A DNA stretch of 64,000 bases from Annulohypoxylon bovei var. microspora (GCA_022836615.1 MU405236.1:264877-328876); one strand, 5' to 3'; shown: positions 23,999-36,773, numbered from the stretch's first letter. Numbers and translations: made by a program. Notes: generated by a model not told the origin, from the letters alone.

Positions 23999-24825
23999 AT
24001 GGTGAGGTATGTATTGAACAATTCCTTTGTCATTGGCGCTCTTAGATTGATTTGAAGTCGGTATGACTTACAGTCATATATGAATGGTACGAAGTGAATT
24101 GTTGCTAACTATTTATTTACAGAATCGAGACGTGCTACTTTTGCAGTAGGCCCGCCTACCCAAGCAAAGGCATAGTGAGTTCTCCCTCTCCTCTTCATCA
24201 CCTCTTCTCCAGTTCTCCAGTTCTCCAACTCTCTCCTACAAGGCGCAAAGTTCTAACGTCCATCCCTACCGGCCAGACATTCTGCCGCAACGATGCTAAG
24301 CAATTCCGCTTCTGCCGCTCCAAATGCCACAAAAACTTCGTCATGAAGCGCAACCCGCGCAAGCTTAAGTGGACCAAGTCTTTCCGCAAGGCTGCCGGCA
24401 AGGAGATGACCGTCGACTCCACGCTCCAGTTCGCCGCGCGCAGAAACGTACCGGTCCGATACAACCGCGAGCTCGTGGCCAAGACCCTCAAGGCCATGGA
24501 CCGCGTCTCCGAGATCAGGGCTAAGCGCGAGAGGGTGTTCGCCAAGAGAAGACTGGCGGGCAAGAGGGCCAGGGAGTTGGCCGTGGCTCGCAAGCTGGTG
24601 GAGACGCACGGTCATCTGCTACCCAAGATGCGCGGGTCCGAGAAGAGGAGACTCGCGCAGGAGCAGGGACTCGCGCCCGAGGAGATCGAGGAGCTGGAAC
24701 AGGCGAATATGGTTGCCGAGAAGAGCAAGGTGTTCGGTAAGGAGAAGCTGCGCCAGAGGGTGCGTGTCGATGGTGGTGTAGAGGTCATTGGCGAGAACGA
24801 CGGTATGGATGTGGATTCCGACTGA
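23999..24825 (+). CDS. RLP24: Rlp24, pre-60S ribosome biogenesis factor
   Basis: Three inferred exons: 23999-24006 (only 8 nt), 24123-24174 and 24277-24825 (202 aa; yeast Rlp24 has 199). The start reads MVRIETCYFCSRPAYPSKGI, then TFCRNDAKQFRFCRSKCHKN: the Cys-x2-Cys ... Cys-x3-Cys zinc site of the eL24 family. NPRKLKWTKSFRKAAGKEM is the family signature. A long basic helix follows and an acidic tail (GMDVDSD) ends the protein. The long C-terminal extension separates Rlp24 from ribosomal protein eL24, which it holds the place of on nuclear pre-60S particles. In yeast its C-terminus recruits the AAA ATPase Drg1/Afg2, which strips it off in the cytoplasm. Codon usage is strongly biased to C/G, as for highly expressed genes. 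Confidence 0.95.
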
Positions 24826-25331
24826 ACGACATGATACCACGGGGAAAGCTACCAGAGAGGCTACACGGAGGAGGACGCCAGAAAATTACGGGCCGCGGCG
24901 TCGGCGTTCATGTGTGGATTGCTTTGATTCTTCTGCATGCCTTGGCGTTGGTGGATTCTAGATTCTAGGTGTCTGATTCCTTTTCGCAATACGAAACATT
25001 TGACCCGCCCAGCCAAATCTGACGAGAGTATGTGTTTCCACACTGAGCCGCGTGACTCTTTTCTCGCAGTACTATACATTGGATACCGTGGCTATCTTCA
25101 GGTTTTGTCTAGTATATGGTCCTAGTACCAAGGTCTGTAGTGTATGGCATGTGGTATAGAAGCCCCTAACAGACGCCTTGCTGGCCGTCGTCCATCTTGT
25201 TCCAATACTTCAGGTTATTTAGCCCTTCCTGCAAATCAAAATCCATCCCAAGATTTATATAGGTCAGGTAGCTATCCCATCCACCAGTCAACAACTCAAC
25301 TTTCAGTACCAGCCAAAGCTCGTGTTCTAGA
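24826..25331. other. convergent 3' spacer RLP24 / DUF3602
   Basis: The spacer is 506 bp between two stop codons. I see no gene; frames at 24861-25079 and 25144-25383 have no family match. Confidence 0.4.
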
Positions 25332-26009
25332 TCACGAAGAAGCTAAATCGGGCTTCCGCCCCCTTCCCGGTCCGTGCATGTAGTGGATTTTGGGCGGTTG
25401 CGGCAGCGACTCGCGTATGTCCTCTAGAATGTGCGCGTCTAACGCTTCGCGACGCTTTCGCTCTTGCTCCGGGTCGTAGGCTGGTTCTTCGTCGGTAGAT
25501 ACCCAGTTTCCGGCACCACCCCGGCCCGAGTGCCCGCTTCGGGTTGGGGGCTGTGGGGGCTGTGAAAGGGGTTTGGGAGCGTTGGTGGAAGAGCTGGGAT
25601 GAGACGAGGGGTCTGGTACTGTCGGTATAGTTGTGGTTGAGGCTGGGGCTGTGGAGAGCGTAGAGGGAGGCACATCGACGAAGTTCCCTACGCCGCCACG
25701 GCCGGAGCGCGCGGATGTCCTTGAGCCGTCGCCGCCGCCGCCGTCGGTGCTCGTGCTCGTGCTCATAATCGGTGGCGCCGTCTGCGCGGGAACGTCTGCC
25801 GGGTCGCTCAACGGTTCATCATCGGGGAGGTGTCCAAGTTTTTGGGCTTCGAGATCCTGTTGTGATCTTAGTTGGGAGTGGCCAGATACCTACTCATACG
25901 AGAGATTATACGAGACCTCGGGTTTCCCTTTCGTCACCTCCTCGATGTCTTTCTGCGAGTAGAAGTTGCCTGCGCCGCCCCGCCCGCTGCGGCGGTACAC
26001 GTCTGTCAT
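25332..26009 (-). CDS. DUF3602 protein with GRGGAGN repeats
   Basis: Two inferred exons: 26009-25917 and 25856-25332 (205 aa). The protein has three copies of the motif that defines fungal DUF3602 proteins: RSGRGGAGNF near residue 7, RSGRGGVGNF near residue 75 and SGRGGAGNW near residue 135. The linkers are rich in Ser, Thr and Pro and are probably disordered. A helical charged region (DPEQERKRREALDAHILEDI) leads to a C-terminus with GPGRGRK. The joint E-DLEAQKLGHLPDDEP fits other members. An alternative splice acceptor 10 nt upstream is also in phase with a later donor. Function is unknown. The start ATG is at 26009. Confidence 0.8.
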
Positions 26010-29000
26010 ACTGTGTGGAGTTGTGGACGTAAATTGCGCTCGTATTGTCCAGGTATGACCGTATGAGTGTACAGATGTATTGTACCCGCGTCTGGGTAGA
26101 TTGATTGATTGATTCCCCGCTTCGTCCCTCTGCTTAGTCTGTCAAGGATATCTAACCTCAGCTCCCATCTCAGGTTATGAGAGAGGTCTACCTATGTAAT
26201 AGCGGCTAATAGGAACCGGAATTATCCAGACTTAGACGCCTTACTCGCGGGAAATTTAATTAAAATCGACCGCGCGCGTAAATGGGCGCGGGGACGGCAA
26301 TGGCAATCAAAGACCTGCGCGCTTAATATAGACAGCAATTGATGTTAAAATGGTAAATGAAGTTTCAATTTCTATATATATATATCTGGGTAGGTACATA
26401 TCTAGGTAGATTTTCACATGGATGTACCTACATACCTGTAGCATTATTATATGGGGTTCCAGTTAATAAGTTCTTGTGTTACAATTATGTACACCAAGGC
26501 ATATAGTTTGTGCAACCTGCCTATTCGAAGTTCCGGTAGATAACATTGAACGACGTCATTGAGGGGCCGCGACTTATTCTCCGAGTTTACTGTCTGGTGC
26601 GTACATGTATGTAATTTCAATGTTTTCATAGCTTGAAAGTATGTACTTACTTACCTAGGTATGTATATAGATGCTGTTAGAAACCTGCAGGTATAGGTAG
26701 GTATAGGTATAGGTATTTGGAGGCTTTCAGAGAGAGGAGATAGCTTAGCCCATGTGCCATATTACTATCCCTTCCATCAGCTCTTAACAATGTTATGCTA
26801 TTGAACCTCGCTGCTAAAAAGAGTTACTATCAGTTGTCAGTCTATTTCTCGGATTTATATCAGAATTCAAAAATGATATATGACACTCAGTAGCCACTGC
26901 CACAGGAGAACACCGCCATGAAACGGCTGTGCCTCCCTGCCTCCCTGCCTCCGATCAGGTACCATACCTTACGGGCCCCGCCGAGGCGTCCGAGAACATG
27001 CTCGTACCTGCATCCGTTCGAACAAAGCGGCAACTTGTACATGCCTACATACGACTTCAAGACCTCGAACCCGGATCTGTTTGGCCGAGCAAATCTCGCG
27101 TAATCAGCAGCAGAGGGAACGAGGCTTGTTCGAATACTTGTCCAATACATACTTACCTAGGCATCAATCACCGGATCATGATTCCTTCAACTCCGATGTA
27201 TGTATGTAGTGTGACGATAGATGCTTACTAGTAGTTGTCTATTAGTTCCGACGAAGCCGACGTCAATTTTTAGTAGGGTGATGCGTGGCCGGGTAGGGCT
27301 ATGGCTGTATAATCATAGACTTAACTGCGAATCGTGAGCCGTTGTCAGATGTTATTCTTGCGTTATCCCGATGAGGTTTAGTAAGGATTTAAGGATTTGT
27401 AGAGTCACTTGATAATATTTAAAGCCTGCGGTTAGGTTGCCGCATGATCGTCGTATTCATAATGTTGTTATACTATTCCAAAATATTTTTGCAAAGAGCA
27501 TATATGTATCCGAAACGTAATGACAATGCTAAGGTTAATATGATAGGGCTGACAGGTTAGACCTAGACCTAAAAGTCAGCAGTCTTTCTTCTCTTGGTGA
27601 AACTATCCTCTGCCTACTATGGAGAGCAGGATATGATTCCGTAGGTACCTATGTAGGCAGACGGAAACCAGTAATTCAAACATGCTTGAATCCTTACACA
27701 TTGACCTTCCCGCACGCACTGACGGCGTCTGAGGTTATATCTAACGCCCGGCTTGAGAAAAAAATCACAAATTAAAGGAGCTTGGTGTAATGTGACAAGC
27801 TTTTCTATTCAACCGTGCTGGTGCCGCGGCCGGCAGATACCTAGCTATATACCTTCCTAGGTACCTAATAGTAGGTAGGTATGCATGGCGATTAAACGAA
27901 GTTGGCGCATTGAAATATATATAGTTATCTATGTAGACTCGATAATAAGATTGTGGCCGTCTTTGTAAGCGAGTTCCTTGTAGCCCTAAATAACATCAAC
28001 TTTAGGTGGACAGCTAGAGAAATTTGACAAAATACCTAATCAATGTCGTCTTGAGAGCTATCGAGTGAAAGAAAAGGTACAAGCCAATGGAACGAACTGT
28101 TGTCTTGGCAGTGAAATACCCCAGCTTATCAACCACTTAAGGTGTGGCATCTCATTCGCCAATGATGAGATTGTCGTGAGCTAGGTATGCAGCGAAGGCG
28201 GCGAATCATAAGGACCGGAGGATATGACGGGAAAATGGCGACTATCCCGATTCCTTATCCCGTGACCCATTGCCATGATACCCTCTCGACGCCTAGCCTG
28301 TGGCGGGAAGGCTCGAGTACATACATACCTACATACCTGTGAATAGCTAGCTCCTAGACCGGCACCAACTACTCTATTTCGAAATGACTGGATTATCGCG
28401 GTGGCGGAAATGCGGTTCACTTAGGAAAGGGGAAGCGAGCCCTCATCTAGAAACCGCTAATTCTCGAAGAAAAAAAATATATTTGGCATGCGTCCATACG
28501 GAATGGTCTGGACCACCCGATACCTTCGCCACAAGGATGTACGATATCAAAGAAACCAACGAAAGAACCAACGAGGTGTGGTTCTGGACTCTTAAGACCA
28601 AAAGTCCATGCAGAAGAACGCCGAATTGAGACTCTAGCACGATTGAAGAACTAGTAAGAGCTCGGGAGAAAACTCCCTTGCCTCCTGCTTCGCTCATGTA
28701 ACTTAGGTAATATTGCTCAACTGCCTCGCAATGTTTCATTTGTCTAGGAAGTTGGAAGCTCATAGAAGAATTTGGATAAATCTGATGGGAGGATGATTTG
28801 ATAGGTGTCGTGCTGTATGTAGAGAGTCGGAGAGAGGGGTGTCTTTCTTTAATACCCTAATCCGGATACGTGTATGTAGTAGTCTAATAGTAACAGCTGT
28901 CCAATGGGACACGCTGAACAGGATCGCATAAGCAGAGGGCGTCGAGGCGTGAGCATAGTATTTCTCCAAATTCTGCCACCTGCCGGCTCGCAAGTGGGAG

Positions 29001-30234
29001 CTCATGCATGAAAGTACCTGCGGCATCCGGAAAAGTCAACTGGCCTGCTGATCTCGGATTTTCTGGTTGTGCCATGTAAAACGTTCTTCATTCATTGACA
29101 TTCAACGATATAGATATGTTGGTAGGTATGTTGTATATAGGTACGAAATGAAGATATAGTGTTACCAGGGCGGCGGCCAAGTTCATGGCCTAAGCAGCAA
29201 ACTATTGAGTCGATTTCGTCTTCAATGGGAATGTTGATATCCACTGCTGTTGAAAGAAACTTGAGGGGACCAATTAAAACAATGTAAAGGAAGGCTGTTG
29301 AAAGTTTGATATCCGTCAGTTTATGAAACTATTTTGAAATTGTCTCGGAAATTTTGAGGTTATTACGGATCTATACAGTACTTATTAATGTGTGTACATG
29401 TGTGTTTATTGTGTGTTATCCATGATACGGTAGGTTCGTAAACTGTAAATGAAACTAACAGATATTCCGTTCTCATACCAACTATTGATGGAAAGCAGTA
29501 TGTACATATACTGAAATAGTAGGCATTAAAAATGATCCCCACTTGTATCTCTCTTATCAAACCTTTCTCCAACTTCAATGCTTCCACTTCAAAGTTCTTA
29601 TAGTTATACTTTAAACTTCTGTCGATCTTTATGCAATCATGCTTTCGTCCTGTTCGTGCAAGTTGACGCATGCAAGTCAATGTGGTGACATTTCGTCAGG
29701 ACTCACCGAGAAAGCTGAAATCCGAAAAGGATTCTCTGAAACCGAAGAAGCAGAGTACGGAATACCTCACACCCAAGCAGACGGATATCTGGATATTCTT
29801 AGTACAAGCTGCTAAGTGCTGAGAATTGTCAGGGGTTAACCCTACCCGCCAGGTGACGCGCTTACGATCGTAGTGTTGATCCGCGCAGTCCGGGGTTGAA
29901 ATCTATGGTCCTTTGATCAATTTATAGACCCGGCCCGGTCACAGGGTTGTTACTGACCCGAAAGAGAATATCCACATGTCTAATGTCTCCGGGGTCACGT
30001 ATGTACCTACCTACCTGATATTTATGTGAGTATGGAGAGAAGAACACTTGGTAACGGTAACAAGATCGAAACACCATATACATAACTACATGTAGGCATT
30101 TAGAATGTCACTGGTGCATGCGTGCTTGTGTGCTTACATGCTGAACTTAAAGCTGACAGCTCCGACTCGGATGGATTTCCAACCATCGAGGCTTAGTAAA
30201 TGGCGGCTTTGGGAAAACACCTGTCTTAGGTACA

Positions 30235-30253
30235 TACCTACCTACCTACCTAC
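30235..30253. repeat. (TACC)n microsatellite
   Basis: Nearly five copies of TACC, in the same family as the GGTA arrays. TACCTAGGTACCTAGG lies 15 bp to the right. Confidence 0.9.
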
Positions 30254-31988
30254 TCAAGCACTATTACCTAGGTACCTAGGCATATTAATCTGTAAGGTAA
30301 ACATCCCCCCTGACCCCTCTTCCATTCATTACGCGTACACCCTCTTTGAACCGCCAATAATATTATTATCTAATTCGAGAGAACGAATAATATTGAATTA
30401 TTATTATCTACCTACCTAAATACTACTATCAAATACCTTATGCGGAATGCGAACGTTTCCTTAATAGAGTTATTCGCAAATGATATTATGATATGCCACG
30501 TTATACTGCCACTTGTCAATGAGATTTGCATAATAGACCGTTGTTGTCGTTATTTGATAGGTAAGTTCTGCATAATAAATCCCCTATCAGATAGCTGAAG
30601 AATTATATCCTAAGGAATATTTAAGCTACGAAACAGGTAGCTCGTCTCGTCCCTAACGTGTCTTAAAGCTGCGTCTTATTTATCCGACTCCGCGATCCTT
30701 TACTAATTACTTCTCTACCTTTTAGGAACTATGTAAAGCACGTCAACATCCATTCGAGTTATACACGTGCTATAGGATTGTACCTAGGTAGTTAAATTCC
30801 TCCGTCTCATCTTATAGTTGCGAGGAAAGTATCTCTGGCTTTGCCAATTCATAATTTCATTATCTAGGTACTTATATAGGTAGGCACTGTAGTTTCGACT
30901 TTATGCTGTTCATCACCTATGGATGAATCCAGCTAGACAGAATATTATTGAACTGAACAATTGCATTCTGCCAAGCAGAGTTTGCTCCTTTTTGGCTTGC
31001 TGTTCTCTTGACTCACAGATACAAACTTGATTGAGATAATTTGACCCTTTTCGACTTACCTACACACGGTAGGTACATAGTTAAGATGTGACTTTCATCT
31101 CGTCTTTCCTCAACATGACTTTCCTGATCCACATATCGTATTCATCGATAGTTAGCTCTGAGTAAGAAATTGTCAAGTATGATAACCTGATAACCTGTTT
31201 AATACGGCTATACACCTTTTTATGCTGCTTCGACAAGTTTCCAAGTTTGAAGTTGTGCCTGAGAGGAACCTTGACTTGGAACTAGAGCTTCTCTAGCTAG
31301 CACCACCTACCAGACCTGGCAGACCCAGCTTGATACATTGCATCGCACTAAATATGTACCTAGGTATGTAGGTACCTCCGTACCTACCTAAAATACAGGG
31401 GCAGAACCACTTGACGTGTAGAGCGTGCGTTGTATTAATCTTCCAATGCGCTCTTGTGGATTCCACCCAGATAGAATAGGACGGGCAAAACGGGTGAAGA
31501 GAAGAAAAGATGGGGGACGAATCAATGGAGAGAGGAGGGGGGAGAAGACTAAAAGCGAGACAAGAACAATCCAGCATGACTACCACACCACTACAACGCA
31601 CCACATGCCACTTCCAACTCAATGTTCACTCTTTTTTTTAATGCTTTCCTTAGCAGCTTAGCAGTTTCCATCTAAATATTTAGCTTGCATTACATGTAGA
31701 TACATTTGTAAATATCAATGTATATATGTATGTATAAGTAGGTATGTATGTATGCAATGTAATACATACACCCACACACACTGCATGCATTGAACACTAG
31801 TCTAGCATCGAGGAGTTAAGGGGTAAGGAGTAAGGAGTGACATTAATAAAGGTAAAATCAAAATCAGGTACCTAGTGGTGTAATAAGCAGCTAGAGGATG
31901 GCGCAGTCAAGCCTATTTCCAATATTATTCCAGGTCGGTTGACCACCTGACGAACGATCGATGTATGGATTGTTGTATCTCCAGGGCT

Positions 31989-32028
31989 GCGTATCTGCGT
32001 ATCTGCGTATCTGCGTATCTGCGTATCT
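31989..32028. repeat. 8-nt tandem repeat (GCGTATCT)5
   Basis: Five perfect copies of GCGTATCT. A related GTATCC/GTATCT motif continues for another 20 bp. It is in a spacer about 0.5 kb upstream of the zinc-finger gene. Confidence 0.95.
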
Positions 32029-32281
32029 CAGGTATCCAGTCCGAGTATCTGTGTACTGTACAGTCAGTTCCGTACCTGCCTAAACGTAAATGTATACCGG
32101 TACAAAGTTGTAGCTACTCAGCTACTCGTAAACTTGAATCCATAAAAATTATTTTTTTGTGCAATTGATTGACCCTTTGTTGTTTCCTCAGTTCCTAAAG
32201 GGCCAAAGAAGAAAAAAAATAATTATCTTCGAACTTCGGACGGCTTTTCTTCTTTCCCAACATCCGCCCTCCACTACAATA

Positions 32282-32301
32282 CCACCACCACCACCACCAC
32301 C
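32282..32301. repeat. (CCA)n run in 5' leader
   Basis: About seven CCA units in the probable 5' leader of the zinc-finger gene. A similar CCA/CTA run lies at about 47898-47942 ahead of the WD40-like gene. Confidence 0.8.
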
Positions 32302-32517
32302 AACTTCGTCCTTCTGACCAATACATATCATAATCCACCCACCATTGCCGACGAATACCTATTGCTTTGCTTTTTTGCTCCTTTTCGCTTGCCCAATTTG
32401 CTACATTCTTCAACGACCGAGTGAGACACGAGCTGAAGCGAAGAGAAAGAGAGAAAAAAAAAACCTACCGTCAGCAAAGGCGAATATTTTGTCGTTCTAC
32501 TATTTACGTGTTCGGCA

Positions 32518-34190
32518 ATGGCCTCTTCCAAGGTAAACCAGAAGCTGCACCAATCTATCTTCACCTACCACCGTTGAATACCGTTGTCCGCTTCCAGCTT
32601 CCTTCCCGGAATAGAGCAACCATGCTGATCATTCGTGTCTATCACGACGACAGGAAATGCAAACATCAACGAGGCCATTGACCCAACACCGTCAATCCAT
32701 CTCTTCGGGCTCGGCGTCTTCCTTGGGCGCTGCGAGGCCAATGTCCCATTCTCGCAACAATTCTCACACCTACTCCGCCCTGTCCGGCGCCCTCAACGCC
32801 ACCCATCGCATAACACGTCGGAAGAGTATGACCAACACCGCCGCTAACGTCGCAGCAGTCGCAGCCGCTCTCGAGGAGGCCGGCGACAAGGTCGGACCTC
32901 TCCCCATCGCCGTCAGCTCCCGCCGCGGCACCATGTCGAAGTCCGCCGCCGCTCGATCAGCTATCGTCGGTAGCTTACCTTCCCCGCCCGCGAGCTTGCC
33001 GACGCACAGGTTCTCCATGAGCATGAAGCCCGAGGGCTCGGAGGACGCCATCGACGACGACTCGAACGACATGTCGGCCGACGAAGGGGAGGGGGGACCG
33101 CAGAAATCTCGCATTAGGCGGGCGAGCGACGGTCAGCCCCTGACGAAGGAGGGCAGGAAGATCAACCGAATTGAACTGCGCTGCGACAAGTGCGGAAAAG
33201 GATACAAGCATAGCAGCTGCCTGACCAAGCATTTGTTGGTGCCCATTTCCTTGTCCACTGCCTCTCCCATGCATCATCTACTTGCCCAGGTTGCCGGATG
33301 ATAGATACGTACTCCCGCCTCGGAGACGAGGATGGTCTGGCCGACACTTTCGATCCCCGGGTAATTGAACGTGAACCTGTGTTGACGATTTGCTTGCTAG
33401 GTGGGAACATACTCCCGAGTGGTCTCTCACGTCAAAGCTGCTCATATCCAAGCATCAGCAAGTTCAACTGCTCGAGGCGGCCTCGGTTCTCGTCGCCATG
33501 AACACCGACGATGCGACGACCCCGCCCGACTCGGCCAAAGATTTCGCCAGCGACCCCGAATCGGCTTCCCCTACCGCATCTGGCTATTCGGAGCTCCACG
33601 ACGGTCGCAGTTCCGCTGATACCACCCCACCGCCGCAACCGGAGGCCCTCGGCACGACTAATACTCTTGCTTATCGCACAGCGCCAAAGAGGAACAGCAA
33701 CGGGAGCAGCTATTCGCGGTCTTTCCAATCGGCTGCGTCAGGCTCGTTCTTTCCGGGCAGCGTGCCCATCGGGAATGCTTTCGGTCACTTCCGACACGCG
33801 AGCACAGACCGGCGCCCTCCTTCTTCGGGCATGAACAGTACCGGCCAGGACGATCGCGACCTCGCGGCGGCGGTCGAGCTGCTCAGCTGCAGCTTCGGCA
33901 GCAACGGAGGGAGCCGAGACGCCAGGCTGCCTAACGACGCCCCTCCCGTGCCGCCGCTACCTGCCCAGTACCTCGACCACGCAGCCTTTGCCAGCACGAG
34001 CTTCATCAACAGCTTCCCGTCCGGCCAGATGCCGGAGAGCTTCACCCGAGGCGAGGTCCGGCACATGGAGGACGTCAAGATGGAGGACAGCGAGAGCAGC
34101 ATCATGGACGACGACGAGGGCGACCGGCGGTCTAGGGCGCGCAGCAGCGAGGAGGACGACGAGATGATGTTTGGCCGTATGGAGGATTAA
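32518..34190 (+). CDS. C2H2 zinc-finger protein (probable transcription factor)
   Basis: Three inferred exons: 32518-32532, 32654-33234 and 33401-34190 (461 aa). The ATG at 32518 gives five codons before an intron with a GTAAAC donor. If that exon is not used, translation would start at the ATG at 32657. One classical C2H2 finger (C-x2-C-x12-H-x3-H) lies at about residues 182-202: CDKCGKGYKHSSCLTKHL, then WEH. The 166-bp intron falls between its two zinc-binding histidines. The finger is followed by TPEWSLTSKLLISKHQQVQL, then LEAASVLVAMN, a block I recall as conserved in fungal homologues. The flanks are disordered: RITRRKSMTN near the N-terminus, Ser/Pro-rich stretches, and an acidic C-terminus rich in Glu, Asp and Ser. 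A nuclear DNA-binding role is likely, but targets are unknown. Confidence 0.85.
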
Positions 34191-35541
34191 GCTCCGGATC
34201 GCTCACTCGAAATATGTCATGAGACGAATGACGGCGTTTTGTTGATTTCCTTTGTGTCACCGTATATCAAATTTTGTAAAGGAGGTGGTTCGCTCCGCGG
34301 CCGAAATCTCAGCACCGAAGAATGGAGGGCGCTGGGGAAGGATACCCCGGAACATTCTCCAAGAGGTTAAAGTGAGGATCGGAGGGAGCGTCGAGCGAAC
34401 ACCCAACATAGTCGAGATTCTTAGGGGGTGCGGGACGGGTTCTCATGGAGCAAAGCGTGTGATGTCTGATAATAGGACCAAGAACACCCATTTGTTCTTT
34501 ATGAATGAAAACTGATTAAGACGGAGATTCTGACCTACTAGTGGATGCCTGATCATGCGCTCGGTTGCTGACCGGCGATAAATACTGGCGATAAATACTT
34601 AGGAGCTGCCTAACGGCGACGATAGCGAGTTGAGAAGGCTGGGAAAAAAAAATGAGGTTGCTAAGGTTTAGTTTTACCAAGCCCTATACTACCGGTAGCG
34701 GAGCTATATTGCCAGCGATCTTTATGATGTGCGTTAAATGCAGGTCGGTATAGATGGTTTACAAACGGAACGGCGCCGTGGGTCAGCAGCAAACACATAA
34801 GGTAGGTAGGTAGGTAGGTATCCATAGGTGAAAGGAGGTGACACGAGATGGAGGATTAAAAGAGGAAAGAAGAAGGTATTGTAGATCGAGGATTTTAGAT
34901 CGAGGAATTGGGCTCCCTTTTGAGAAGCGAGGTTTGTGTTGTCGATCAGCCAGGCAGTGGGGTTGATATATGTGTGCACATGTTAGCTGGTTGGTGAGGC
35001 GGCTTGAGAGACGAGACGAGGAGAGACGTCACTGGTACTAGGTTCTAACGGTAGTAGGTACATTGGCAGGTACTGTGGTGCCGTTTCCAAGCTTGTACAC
35101 GCTTTTCAGCTACTACATAGGTACCTGATAATGGATTTTCCCCACAGTACGGATACCAAACAGGCAGCTGGAGCTGGAGCTTTCTCTGCGATTTCCAAAT
35201 CCCCGCCATTGTGTTGTTGATCATACGAAGCTTTTTAAGTTTGCTTACCGTACCTAAGGTAGGTAGCTTCGTACCATTTTTCAATGTTCTTTTTATACAT
35301 AAACACATCCATTGAATTCAAGGTTTACAACATTTATTCCTTACATACCAACTTCAGTCCTAGGTCTTTAACTTAACACCCACGAGCGCATCCAGCCCAA
35401 TTCAAAAGACACACTTGCCCCTGCATCGTCCAGGCACTTCGTTCGCACTCGGGGATTTAATTCATCTTTCGACTCGTCATAAATTAATCGGACAGCCGCA
35501 GATCCGGGCAACCTACTTAGGTGTACCTAGTCAGAGCGGAA
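34191..35541. other. intergenic region
   Basis: I see no supportable gene in 1.35 kb. The 87-codon frame at 34252-34515 is right after the zinc-finger stop and is probably 3' UTR. A (GGTA)5 array lies at 34801-34820. Confidence 0.45.
34801..34820. repeat. (GGTA)5 microsatellite
   Basis: Five perfect copies of GGTA in a spacer. Confidence 0.9.
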
Positions 35542-36773
35542 ATGCGAACTAGGAATCAGGCCCGCGCGGAGGAGAGCGCCGAAGTTCCCTCTACAGCTTC
35601 CACGGTCGTCACCATCACCAAGATGGAGGGCCCGACGTCCACGCCTTCGAAAAGGTCACGCGTCGGAAGCGACACGCAGTCTAGACTGCCGCAGCTGATG
35701 CAGTTCCCGCTGGTCGCCGTCCTCAGCCTGTCGCTATCGGCTCTGGGGTTTGCACTGAGCTGGAGCCATACGAAAGGCCCGCTGGTGCCGCACGCGAGGG
35801 TGCTGAGTACGTGGTCGGATATCGGGATCATCACGGGTTGGAAAGTGTAAGTATCTAAACTTTGATGTTGATATGTGCCGTGCGTAGACGCGAGAACTGG
35901 GAATATGTTCATGACGTAATTCTAATTTGCCGGTTTTTGGGGGGTAGATTTGAACTTGCGCTGGGATGGTTCGGGAATTACGACGGTTACGATATTACGG
36001 CCTTGAACATCCTTTCCCATGGCCCTTTGGTAAGTCAAATTATCCTCGTACAAATTGTACACGTCGTACAATACCTTGCCTTGAAGAGGACAATCAGCTA
36101 ACAACATCCATAGCTCTATCTCCTATACGCCTTCTACGCCTCCCCACCCAGCGCCCTCCTCCTGACCCTCGCCATCGAAACCCTCGCGACGTATATACCT
36201 TTCCGTCTCCTACGCCCGCTCTCCACAGCGCACGCCGACCCGCACCACGCGCCCAACGCCGACATCGTCGCCGACCGCCCCATCGCGCTGCTAACGACCC
36301 TCCTCGCCGGCGCCATCTACAGCGTGACCCTGTTCTTCGCGTACGCCACATACCTGCCCTCCTATCTCGTCGTGCACCTGACGAACCTGCCGTCCATTGC
36401 CTCCGCACACGAGGCCACGTATATCGGACTATTGCCCGTGACCTTGGTCTTAGGGTTTGCGGCGCAGGTGTTCGTGTTTACGCCCGCAGAGGGGACTGTC
36501 GCTCCGAAGAGCGAGGCTGGGGAGAAGTTCGATCCGGCGAGCGCGAGTCTTGCGGAGACTGTTCGCTGGAATTTCTGGGGCTGGAGCGTCCAGACCAAGG
36601 TCGTCATCCAGAGGACGGTCCTGCTGATGCTGGTCACGGGCGTGAACACGTTCCTGCAGGCGCGCTTTACGATCGAGGGCGTCGAGACCCCGGGAGCCGC
36701 GGCGTGGAGCAGCGTCTGGGTGCTCGCAGCGGCGGTGACGGGGGTGGGGCTTGGTGCTGTTGGGAGTGTCTAG
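35542..36773 (+). CDS. polytopic membrane protein of unknown function
   Basis: Three inferred exons: 35542-35846, 35948-36029 and 36114-36773 (348 aa). I recognise no characterised family, but FELALGWFGNYDGYDITALN looks like the core of a conserved fungal hypothetical protein. The first 50 residues are hydrophilic and cytosolic in character. About six hydrophobic segments follow: VAVLSLSLSALGFALSW; YLLYAFYASPPSALLLTLAI; LTTLLAGAIYSVTLFFAYAT; GLLPVTLVLGFAAQVFVF; LLMLVTGVNTFL; and VWVLAAAVTGVGLGAVGSV at the C-terminus. A loop between segments 4 and 5 carries NFWGWSVQTKVVIQR. No catalytic motif is visible. Phases agree across both introns (GTAAGT donors). Confidence 0.75.

Larger units (their letters stand above)
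26010..32517. other. 6.5-kb gene-free region
   Basis: I find no supportable protein, tRNA or rRNA gene in 6.5 kb. Frames in it are short, overlapping, AT-rich in codon use and without family similarity. It holds TA runs (26376-26386), GGTA/TACC arrays (30235-30253; others near 26640-26710, 27850-27885 and 31350-31390) and an 8-nt tandem repeat at 31989-32028. The last 350 bp are the leader of the zinc-finger gene, with a CCA run (32282-32301). Confidence 0.5.

Noticed and set aside
29820..29960. Possible tRNA-like motif (GGGGTTGAAATC)
   Set aside because: No matching acceptor, D or anticodon stems can be drawn around it.
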